Below are positions 8,060 to 14,895 of a stretch of 35,234 bases of DNA, piece after piece. Location of the stretch: the NCBI GenBank assembly GCA_007128275.1, contig SKXR01000134.1:1-35234 (forward strand). Direction: 5' to 3'. Below the pieces are notes generated by a model. That model saw only the letters and a program-made list of their open reading frames with translations. It did no database searches and had not been told where the DNA came from. Position 1 is the first letter of the stretch. Every line of letters begins with the position of its first letter. Source of the stretch: Kiritimatiellia bacterium (GTDB taxonomy: Bacteria > Verrucomicrobiota > Kiritimatiellia > SLAD01). The translations under genes and the position numbers were made by a program.

Positions 8060-8074
8060 GGGATTTCGAAGCAT

Positions 8075-9043
8075 ATGGCGACTACTCCTGAAACGTATTT
8101 CATCACCGGCGGCGCCGGTTTCATAGGATCGAACCTGACGAATCATCTATTGGATGAAACAGATGCCCGCGTAACGGTGTACGACAACTTCAGTACGGGA
8201 CGGCACGAACATTTCGGGGATCGCGTTTGTCACGACCGATTGCGGATTGTGGAAGGGGACTTGCGTGATGCGGAGCGACTGCGGGACGCGCTCAAAGGGC
8301 ATGACGTCATCTATCATCTTGCTTCCAATTCCGATATCGCGCGAGCCGCGACGGAGCCCGCGATCGACTTTGAAAACGGCACCGTCCTGACGCATTGCAT
8401 CCTGGAAGCCATGCGCGAGACCGACGTAAAACGAATTCTGTTTACGTCGGGCAGCGGCGTTTACGGGGAAGTTCCCGCGGAGCCGATTCCGGAGGCATGG
8501 CCGCATATGATCCCCGTCTCCACCTACGGCGCCTGCAAGCTGGCCTGTGAATCGTTGATTGCCGCCTACAGTTTCATGTTCGATATGCAGGGGACCGTCT
8601 TTCGTTTCGCGAATGTCGTTGGGCCTTTGCAAACGCACGGTGTGGCCTATGATTTCATTCGACGACTCCACAAGGAATCGGAGCGACTGTTGATGTACGG
8701 CGATGGCACACAAAGCAAACCGTATATACACATAACCGACGTTATCGCCGCGTTTCGCCATATCGAAAGTCGACAGGAAACGTACTACGACGTTTTCAAT
8801 GTGGCATCAGAGGACCATCTGACGGTAAGCGAAATAGCCGATGTGATTGTGGAGCGAATGGGATTGAAGGATGTGCAGTACGAGTTCACGGGCGGCTCCC
8901 GAGGCTGGAAAGCGGATGTGCCGCTCTATCGTCTGGATACCAGGAAAATACGCGCTACCGGTTGGGCCAACCGCATGAACTCCCGCGAAGCGGTAACGGC
9001 CTCGGTGGATGCCATGATTCGTGAAGTAAGGGAAGGGGTATGA
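8075..9043 (+). CDS. NAD-dependent epimerase/dehydratase (extended SDR), first of a tandem pair
   Basis: A 322-residue extended short-chain dehydrogenase of the nucleotide-sugar class. The NAD-binding motif is TGGAGFIGSN (residues 11-20), the catalytic serine lies in FTSGSGVYG, and the Y151xxxK155 pair is in STYGACK. Such enzymes epimerise, dehydrate or decarboxylate UDP-, GDP- or dTDP-sugars in the cytoplasm. The sequence is close to the UDP-glucose 4-epimerase group but not assignable to a particular substrate. The next gene is a paralogue beginning in the last four bases of this one. It could act on UDP-glucuronate from Ugd or on GDP-heptose. Confidence 0.85.
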   Translation: MATTPETYFITGGAGFIGSNLTNHLLDETDARVTVYDNFSTGRHEHFGDRVCHDRLRIVEGDLRDAERLRDALKGHDVIYHLASNSDIARAATEPAIDFENGTVLTHCILEAMRETDVKRILFTSGSGVYGEVPAEPIPEAWPHMIPVSTYGACKLACESLIAAYSFMFDMQGTVFRFANVVGPLQTHGVAYDFIRRLHKESERLLMYGDGTQSKPYIHITDVIAAFRHIESRQETYYDVFNVASEDHLTVSEIADVIVERMGLKDVQYEFTGGSRGWKADVPLYRLDTRKIRATGWANRMNSREAVTASVDAMIREVREGV

Positions 9044-10023
9044 CCGTGCGCGTTTTGGGTGACGAGATCAAGCGGGTTTTCCTGACCGGGGGCGCCGGGT
9101 TTATCGGCAGTCACGTGGTGGATACGTTAATTCCGCAGGGTTACGAAGTCACCGTGTATGACAATCTATCGAACGGGCGCCGCGACTTCTTGGAGGCCCA
9201 TTTCGGGCACTCCGCCTTTCGTTTTGTGGAAGCCGACGTATTGGATCTGGCAACGTTGACGGAAGCGATGCGCGGTCATGATCTCGTCTGGCATTTGTCC
9301 GCGAACACGGACATCATCGGCAGTCATGAACAGCCCGACCGCGATCTCCGGGAATGCGTGGTGGGTACGTTCAATGTTGTTGAAGCCATGCGCCAGTGTG
9401 GGATTCAACCGCTGTTGTTCGCCTCCTCCGGCGCGGTGTATGGCGATCTATGTCATGATGTGTCGGTGTCCGAGGAGGCGGGGCCGTTGTTGCCCGTATC
9501 GACTTACGGTGCGGGCAAGATCGGGAGCGAGGCGTTCATTTCCTCGTATGGTCATGTATACGGCATCCACGCGTGGATATACCGTTTCGGAAACGTGGTT
9601 GGAGGCCGGATGACGCACGGCGTCATTTACGATTTCATCCATAAGTTCAAGAAGAACCCGAAGGAGCTCTTGATCCGGGGCGATGGACGGCAGGAAAAGA
9701 ACTACTTTCTTGTCGAAGAATGTATCGATGGCATGGCCTGGGGCTTTCGACATATACCGATGACCGAAGATAGCCCCTGCGATGTGTTCAACCTCGGCAC
9801 CACCACCGTGACCAGGGTGACGCTGATCGCAGACATTGTACGCGAGGAGATGGGGCTGCACGACGCCGAAATCCTGATTGAGGGCACGAAGAAGGCGTGG
9901 CCCGGGGATCAGCCGCGCGTGCATTTTACCGTGGATAAGATCAACACACTGGGGTGGAAAACCAAACACACGTCGGACGAATCGGTGCGTCTGGCCGTTC
10001 GGCGCATGATGGAGAAGGCGTGA
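9040..10023 (+). CDS. NAD-dependent epimerase/dehydratase (extended SDR), second of a tandem pair
   Basis: A 327-residue extended SDR with TGGAGFIGSH (residues 16-25), SSGAVYGD (129-136) and Y156/K160 in STYGAGK. It is clearly related to the preceding protein: both share the VYDN(F/L)S(T/N)GR stretch, the HLxxNxDI segment after the fourth strand, and RF(A/G)NVVG...HGVxYDFI in the substrate-binding half. The ATGA overlap and the AAGGGAAGGGG sequence in front of the start point to coupled translation. A duplication followed by divergence is likely, so the two may perform successive steps or act together as a heteromer. Substrate unknown. Confidence 0.85.
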   Translation: MTVRVLGDEIKRVFLTGGAGFIGSHVVDTLIPQGYEVTVYDNLSNGRRDFLEAHFGHSAFRFVEADVLDLATLTEAMRGHDLVWHLSANTDIIGSHEQPDRDLRECVVGTFNVVEAMRQCGIQPLLFASSGAVYGDLCHDVSVSEEAGPLLPVSTYGAGKIGSEAFISSYGHVYGIHAWIYRFGNVVGGRMTHGVIYDFIHKFKKNPKELLIRGDGRQEKNYFLVEECIDGMAWGFRHIPMTEDSPCDVFNLGTTTVTRVTLIADIVREEMGLHDAEILIEGTKKAWPGDQPRVHFTVDKINTLGWKTKHTSDESVRLAVRRMMEKA

Positions 10024-10027
10024 AGAA

Positions 10028-10062
10028 GTGTTCAGTGTCCGGTATTCAGTGTACAGTGGAAC
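10028..10062 (+). repeat. Period-7 tandem repeat (GTGTTCA family)
   Basis: Five seven-base units follow each other: GTGTTCA, GTGTCCG, GTATTCA, GTGTACA, GTGGAAC. The array begins five bases after the stop of the second epimerase gene. It is non-coding and AT-richer than the genes around it. The same kind of unit, GGGTTCA, occurs in opposite orientation at 3187-3222. Confidence 0.75.
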
Positions 10063-10063
10063 G

Positions 10064-10132
10064 GGAGTATTGAAGTGTCTTTGACTGTCATCTCTGCGTT
10101 ACTCCAATACTCCATCACTCCCATAATCCATT
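10064..10132 (+). repeat. Period-8 tandem repeat with an inverted copy upstream
   Basis: At 10101-10132 four eight-base units follow each other: ACTCCAAT, ACTCCATC, ACTCCCAT, AATCCATT. The sequence GGAGTATTG at 10064-10072 is the exact reverse complement of CAATACTCC at 10105-10113, so a transcript could fold into a nine-base stem with a 32-base loop. The array ends nine bases before the ATG of the next gene and replaces any normal ribosome-binding site there. Confidence 0.7.
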
Positions 10133-10141
10133 CTGTCTAAC

Positions 10142-11452
10142 ATGAGTCACATTGCCGTCATAGGTCTTTGGCATCAGGGCATCGTCGGTGCGGCCTGTCT
10201 GGCCGAGGCGGGACACAGCGTGCGCGCCGCAGGCGCGGATGAATCCGTATTGCGTGGTTTGCGGGATGGCAAGGCGCCCATATACGAGCCGGGCTTGGAT
10301 GATTTGCTGACGCAGGAATTGAAGTCGGGGCGACTGACCTTTCCCGACAGCCTGGAAACGGCCGTTCAAGGAGCCGACGTTGTCCTGCTCATGCACGACA
10401 CGCCCGTTGACGAGAAGGACCAAAGCGATCTGACTCCGCTATACAGCGACATGGACCGGATGATCCCGTCGTTGGATGACGGGGTTGTGATATATGCGAC
10501 GGCACAGGTGCCGGTGGGCACGTGCGATGAGATAGGCGCCCGGATTCGCGCCAGGCGTCCTGACCTGAAATTCGGGATGGCCTACAGTCCGGAAAATCTG
10601 CGCCTGGGTCAGGCGATCGAACGCTTCAAGCAGCCGCCTCTTCCGGTCATCGGCGCTGATGAGGACTGGGTCTTTGAGCGGGTCGAGGCGTTGTGGTCCA
10701 TCCATGCCGTGAAATGGGAGCGCGTCAACCTGCGCACGGGTGAAATGGTAAAGCATGCGCTGAACACGTTTCTGGCCACGACGATCACGCTCGGCAATGA
10801 GCTTGGCAATTTGTGCGACGAGGTCGGTGCTGACGGTCACCGGTTGACGGAAGTGCTGCGGCTGGAACCGCGCGTCGGTCCAAAAGCAATGCTCTTTCCG
10901 GGGTTGGGCTTTGCCGGGGGAACCTTGGCGCGTGACGTACAAACGTTGCGCGGGTTGGGCGACGGCGCACAGCTGGAAACGCCGCTCCTGGACGGGTTAT
11001 GGGCGTCCAACGAACAACAGAATAGTTTGGTGGAACGGAAACTGAACAGGCTTTTCGGCGGCTCACTCAAGGGGCGTGTCGTGACGATTCTGGGACTCAC
11101 CTACAAACCCGACACCAGCACACTACGCCGATCGGCCGCCGTCGCGGTGGCCGAGGCGCTTCATTCGGGCGGGGCGACGGTGCGCGCGACGGACCCGAAA
11201 GCGGATCGGACCGAGCTCGGCACCCATGCATGGTTGGCATTCTCGGAGGATCCCTATGAGGCGGCGCGCGACGCCGATGCGGTGGTCTTGATGACGCCGT
11301 GGAAGCAGTATCACGATATTGATCCCGCGCGAATGGCTTCGGTGATGAAGGGGCGGGGAGTGCTCGACACCGCCAACCTCTGGAAGGCAGAATCATGGAT
11401 CGAGCAGGGTTTCACGTATCTGGATATCGGCCGTGGACGGCGAAGCGGATAG
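10142..11452 (+). CDS. UDP-glucose/GDP-mannose dehydrogenase family protein lacking the catalytic cysteine
   Basis: A 436-residue protein with the full three-domain layout of nucleotide-sugar dehydrogenases: N-terminal Rossmann domain (VIGLWHQGIVGAA), central domain with SPENLRLGQA, K204 and N208 in MVKHALNTFLA, and a C-terminal domain with LTYKPDTSTLRRS. The motif that should hold the nucleophilic cysteine (GFGGSCFxKD in the family) reads GFAGGTLARD at 256-265, with threonine T261 in its place and arginine for the following lysine. A normal two-step oxidation through a thioester is therefore not expected. It may perform a single alcohol oxidation, an epimerisation through a keto intermediate, or be non-catalytic. 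The frame is intact and other family residues are kept, which argues against decay. The start ATG has no Shine-Dalgarno sequence. Confidence 0.9.
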   Translation: MSHIAVIGLWHQGIVGAACLAEAGHSVRAAGADESVLRGLRDGKAPIYEPGLDDLLTQELKSGRLTFPDSLETAVQGADVVLLMHDTPVDEKDQSDLTPLYSDMDRMIPSLDDGVVIYATAQVPVGTCDEIGARIRARRPDLKFGMAYSPENLRLGQAIERFKQPPLPVIGADEDWVFERVEALWSIHAVKWERVNLRTGEMVKHALNTFLATTITLGNELGNLCDEVGADGHRLTEVLRLEPRVGPKAMLFPGLGFAGGTLARDVQTLRGLGDGAQLETPLLDGLWASNEQQNSLVERKLNRLFGGSLKGRVVTILGLTYKPDTSTLRRSAAVAVAEALHSGGATVRATDPKADRTELGTHAWLAFSEDPYEAARDADAVVLMTPWKQYHDIDPARMASVMKGRGVLDTANLWKAESWIEQGFTYLDIGRGRRSG

Positions 11453-11585
11453 CATGCATCTTGAGTTGGAAGGCGTCTTTCGGTGTGTCCTCCACGCCTT
11501 TACCGGTGCGGATTCGTAGCCGCCGCGGTGACGCGATGGACGCCTTGCGCGGGAGACCGTGCGGATATGGAAGCGGGAGTAGTGT

Positions 11586-12605
11586 ATGAAAGTATCTATT
11601 GTAGGAGCAGGATTACAGTGTCGCCGGCGTGCGCCGTCCGTAGGCGCCGTTAAAGGCGCGCAACTGGTGTCGATCTCCAGTCTGCACCGCGAGCATGCGG
11701 AGGCGGAAGCCGCAAAGTACGGTGTGGAATCCGACGACAACTGGCAGGCCACGCTCGCCCGCGATGACGTGGACGTGATCTTTGTCTGCACCCCGCCTTC
11801 GTCACACGCCGAGATTTCCATCGCGGCCATGCGCGCGGGGAAACATGTCCTTTGCGAAAAGCCGCTGACCAAGACGCTCGAAGAAGCGGAAGAGATGATC
11901 CGCGTTAGCCGGGAGACGGGAAAGGTCCTCAAATGCGGGTTCAATCATCGGCATCATCCCGCCATCTGGGAGGCGCATCAGCGGTTGCAGGCCGGAGAAC
12001 TCGGGACGCCCATGTTTGCCCGTTGTCGCTATGGCATCTGCGGTCGGCCGGGGTATGAAAACGAATGGCGCGCCGATCCCGAACAGGCGGCGGGCGGTCA
12101 GTTCATCGAGCAGGGCACGCATGCCATGGATCTGTTCCGATGGTTTCTTGGGGATCTTGTCGAGGTGGCGTGCATGTCGTCTACTCACTATTTTACCAAA
12201 CAACCCATGGAGGATGGCGGTATGGCCCTGTTTCGCGCGGGCAACGGTGCGACCGCCACCCTGCATACTTCGTTGACCCAATGGAAGAACCTGTTTTCCT
12301 TCGAGGTGTTCGGGGCCGACGGCTATATTCAAGTCGAAGGATTGGGGGGCGGTTACGGCACGGAAACGCTGGCCATCGGTCGGCGGGACTTCACGGCGCC
12401 GTTTCAGGATCAGAACATTTACTATCGCGGCGGGGACAAGTCGTGGGAAGCCGAATGGAAAGAGATGGCGGCGGCCATCGAGGCGGGGCGTGAGCCGATC
12501 GGTAACGGGACGGACGGTTTGGAAGCGATGCGTATCGCGTTGACCGCCTATCAGGCGGAGAAACAACATGCCACCCTGCCGATTCCGCATGGAGACATCG
12601 CGTGA
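11586..12605 (+). CDS. Gfo/Idh/MocA family oxidoreductase
   Basis: A 339-residue NAD(P)-dependent oxidoreductase. The N-terminal Rossmann fold starts at once, the CEKPLTKTLEEA stretch carries the family's EKP motif, and the C-terminal domain contains the AGGQFIEQGTHAMDLFRWFLG segment whose histidine is the usual catalytic residue. Family members oxidise or reduce sugars and nucleotide sugars such as UDP-GlcNAcA (WlbA type). The dinucleotide loop reads GAGLQC, with cysteine C12 in place of the last glycine. GGGAG lies six bases before ATG 11586. The stop overlaps the start of the reductase gene by four bases. The 133 bases before it hold no gene or clear signal. Confidence 0.88.
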   Translation: MKVSIVGAGLQCRRRAPSVGAVKGAQLVSISSLHREHAEAEAAKYGVESDDNWQATLARDDVDVIFVCTPPSSHAEISIAAMRAGKHVLCEKPLTKTLEEAEEMIRVSRETGKVLKCGFNHRHHPAIWEAHQRLQAGELGTPMFARCRYGICGRPGYENEWRADPEQAAGGQFIEQGTHAMDLFRWFLGDLVEVACMSSTHYFTKQPMEDGGMALFRAGNGATATLHTSLTQWKNLFSFEVFGADGYIQVEGLGGGYGTETLAIGRRDFTAPFQDQNIYYRGGDKSWEAEWKEMAAAIEAGREPIGNGTDGLEAMRIALTAYQAEKQHATLPIPHGDIA

Positions 12606-13543
12606 AGAGTCTCGTGACGGGCGCATCGGGCTTCATCGCCAAGCACTTGATTCGACGGTTGTTGGCGGACGGGACGCAGACGGTGGCGTGGTCGCGCGGG
12701 TCGGCGCCAAAGGAACTGCGCCATGAATCGCTGGCTTGGCAAACCATCGACTTGCTGGATGCCGGCCAAGTAAACGATGCGATGGAGTCGGCGAAGCCGG
12801 ATCACGTGTTTCATCTCTCGGCGCAGTGTTTGCCCAAGGTTTCCTGGGAAGACCCGACCGGGACCTTTGATGCGAATGTGATCGGCACCATCCATCTCCT
12901 TAACGCGCTACAACGGCACGCCCCCAAAGCGCGCCTGATCCTGGCCTCGTCGAGTGCTCTCTACGCCCCCCATCCGGATCATCAACCGATACGGGAAGAT
13001 CATCCCCTTGAAGGAGCGAGCCTGTATGCGATCAGCAAGATGGCCCAAGAGATGACGGCCCGGATGTGGGGCAGGAAATACAACATGCCGGTCGTCACGG
13101 TACGCCCCTTCTTTGTCATCGGGCCTGAGAAACGGGGCGATGTCTGCGCCGATTTAGCGCAGCGCGTGGTTTATGCGGAGCGGTCGGAAGAACCCGTGAT
13201 CCGCGTGGGAAACCTCGCCGCCGTGCGTGATTTTGTCGACATCACGGATGCCGTGCAGGCGTTCCGTGTGATCGCCGAAAAAGGGGAACCGGATGGGGTG
13301 TATAATCTGGCACGCGGATCGGGATGGTCCGTTGGCGATGTGCTGGAGTACTATCGCATTTCGGCCATGAGCCCGTTGGAGATCAAGGTGGACCCGGCCC
13401 TATTGCGGCCGGTGGACGAGCCGGTAAAGATTGGAGACCCCTCGAAATTGCGCGCGCTCGGGTGGGAGCCGGCGGTCCCGGTGGAGATGGCCCTTGCGAA
13501 GATTCTGGATTATTGGCGAACTCAAGATCAGGCCGATGGCTGA
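12602..13543 (+). CDS. NAD-dependent epimerase/reductase, GDP-4-keto-6-deoxymannose reductase-like (RMD)
   Basis: A 313-residue extended SDR with TGASGFIAKH (residues 6-15), SSSALYAP (116-123) and Y142/K146 in LYAISK. The HLSAQCLPKVSWEDP segment and the late LRPVDEPVKIGDPSKLRALGWEP are typical of the GMD/RMD group that handles GDP-hexoses. RMD reduces GDP-4-keto-6-deoxymannose at C4. In heptose clusters related enzymes reduce GDP-4-keto-6-deoxyheptose. No separate 4,6-dehydratase of the GMD type is found in the window, so the keto substrate would have to come from one of the other SDRs or from outside. GTG start within the preceding stop; eight-base overlap with the next gene. Confidence 0.8.
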   Translation: MKSLVTGASGFIAKHLIRRLLADGTQTVAWSRGSAPKELRHESLAWQTIDLLDAGQVNDAMESAKPDHVFHLSAQCLPKVSWEDPTGTFDANVIGTIHLLNALQRHAPKARLILASSSALYAPHPDHQPIREDHPLEGASLYAISKMAQEMTARMWGRKYNMPVVTVRPFFVIGPEKRGDVCADLAQRVVYAERSEEPVIRVGNLAAVRDFVDITDAVQAFRVIAEKGEPDGVYNLARGSGWSVGDVLEYYRISAMSPLEIKVDPALLRPVDEPVKIGDPSKLRALGWEPAVPVEMALAKILDYWRTQDQADG

Positions 13544-14255
13544 AGACATACAAACAATCATTCTTGCGGGCGGGATGGGTACACGCATTCAATCCGTGGC
13601 CGGCGATCTGCCGAAATCGATGATCCCGGTGGCCGGTCGCCCCTTTATTGAACATCAATTGGAGCTGTTGCGTGTGAATGGCCTCAGCCAAGTGCTTCTG
13701 TTGACCGGGTATCGGGGGGAGCTGATTCAGCAACATGTCGGTGACGGATCGCGATGGGGTATGCGGGTGACGTACGTGCAGGAGGATCCGGACGCCTTGT
13801 TGGGAACCGGCGGCGCGTTGGTTCATGCGTTGCCCCATTTGGAGGCCCGATTTGTGACGTTGTACGGCGACTCCTATCTGCCTGTCGACTTCCAGTCCAT
13901 GATCGCATGGTACGATGGGCAGGACTGCCCCGCTGTGATGAGCGTGTTCCGCAATGAAGGGCAATGGGATCGGAGCAACGTGCGGGTGGAAGCGGGGCGC
14001 GTAGTCCATTACTCAAAAGCGTCAAAGCCGGGGGAGGCGGATCATATTGATTATGGGCTCTCTCTATTTACCCGAGAGATCATGGAATCGTACGCCCATC
14101 ATTCCATGCCGCTTGATCTGGCCGTCATACAAGGCGATCTGGTGGCGCGTGGACTCTTGGCCGCCTATCCGGTCACGCAACGCTTCTACGAAATCGGGAA
14201 GCCGGAAGGGTTGGCTGAACTCGAGGCGTATTTGACTTCAGGAGGCGTATCATGA
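13536..14255 (+). CDS. Sugar nucleotidyltransferase, HddC-like (heptose 1-phosphate guanylyltransferase)
   Basis: A 239-residue GT-A-fold nucleotidyltransferase with the signature LAGGMGTRI...LPKSMIPVAGRP (residues 10-36) and the metal-binding D112 in LYGDSYLP. The GTGGAL motif at 90-95 contacts the nucleotide in this family. HddC joins D-glycero-alpha-D-manno-heptose 1-phosphate to GMP from GTP. Nucleotide choice cannot be read from the sequence, but the phosphatase gene GmhB follows with a four-base overlap and the GHMP kinase lies upstream, which fits the GDP-heptose route. ATG 13536 is chosen because the fold starts eight residues later and it overlaps the previous stop; a longer frame from 13431 runs antiphase through the reductase gene. 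Confidence 0.85.
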   Translation: MAEDIQTIILAGGMGTRIQSVAGDLPKSMIPVAGRPFIEHQLELLRVNGLSQVLLLTGYRGELIQQHVGDGSRWGMRVTYVQEDPDALLGTGGALVHALPHLEARFVTLYGDSYLPVDFQSMIAWYDGQDCPAVMSVFRNEGQWDRSNVRVEAGRVVHYSKASKPGEADHIDYGLSLFTREIMESYAHHSMPLDLAVIQGDLVARGLLAAYPVTQRFYEIGKPEGLAELEAYLTSGGVS

Positions 14256-14863
14256 AGAAGGCGGTATTTGTGGATCGGGACGGCACGCTCAACAAGATGG
14301 TGTATGACCAGACACACGGGCTCATGGACTCGCCGCGCAGGCCCGAACAGGTCGCGCTGATTCCGGGGGCGGGCCGTTTTCTGAAGGAGGTGCGTTTGCG
14401 GGGGTATCTCGCCGTGGTCGTCTCCAATCAACCCGGGCTGACGAAGGGCACCTTGACCCTCGATGAACTGAACGCCGTACATCGTCAGTTGGCGGAACTC
14501 CTGTTGGGCGAGGGAGGCGCATGGGACGATCTTTATTATGCCGCCTATCATCCCGATGGCGGGCCGGGTGCGTGCCGGGCCTATGAGGCGCAAAAAGAAT
14601 TTCGCAAGCCCGCTCCGGGCATGTTGCTGGATGCGGCGAAGAAACACGATATTGATCTCGCCGCGAGCTGGATGGTCGGCGACGGCATCGTGGATGTTCA
14701 GGCCGGGCGGGCGGCGGGATGTCGGACCGTTCTGGTCACGCAACTCAAGCTCGAGCAGTTGGAACAGTTTCAGAAACTCGAAAATGCCACCCCGGACGCC
14801 GTCGTGGCGGACTTGGCGGAAGCCTTCACGATCATCCAGCGCGGAGAAGTTCCGAGGCATTGA
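14252..14863 (+). CDS. HAD-IIIA phosphatase, GmhB-like (heptose 1,7-bisphosphate 7-phosphatase)
   Basis: A 203-residue HAD-superfamily phosphatase. The nucleophile and acid D8/D10 lie in FVDRDGTLN, S58-N59-Q60 form motif II, K119 is in FRKPAPGM and D144 in MVGDGIVD. GmhB removes the 7-phosphate from heptose 1,7-bisphosphate. In the well-studied enzymes a zinc ion is held by a C-x-H...C-x-C loop before RKP; here the corresponding stretch is YYAAYHPDGG...CRAYEAQKEFRKP and most of those ligands are missing. The start overlaps the nucleotidyltransferase stop (ATGA). Histidinol-phosphatase activity is an alternative but no histidine genes are near. Confidence 0.87.
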   Translation: MKKAVFVDRDGTLNKMVYDQTHGLMDSPRRPEQVALIPGAGRFLKEVRLRGYLAVVVSNQPGLTKGTLTLDELNAVHRQLAELLLGEGGAWDDLYYAAYHPDGGPGACRAYEAQKEFRKPAPGMLLDAAKKHDIDLAASWMVGDGIVDVQAGRAAGCRTVLVTQLKLEQLEQFQKLENATPDAVVADLAEAFTIIQRGEVPRH

Positions 14864-14895
14864 CCCGGATGCGCGTTTATGCGATAGGTACAGCC

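Noticed and set aside
10028..10132. CRISPR array
   Set aside because: Units are seven and eight bases long with no spacers and no cas genes; it is a simple tandem repeat.
11453..11585. A 21-codon frame from ATG 11454
   Set aside because: No ribosome-binding site, no resemblance to a known small protein, and such frames are expected by chance.
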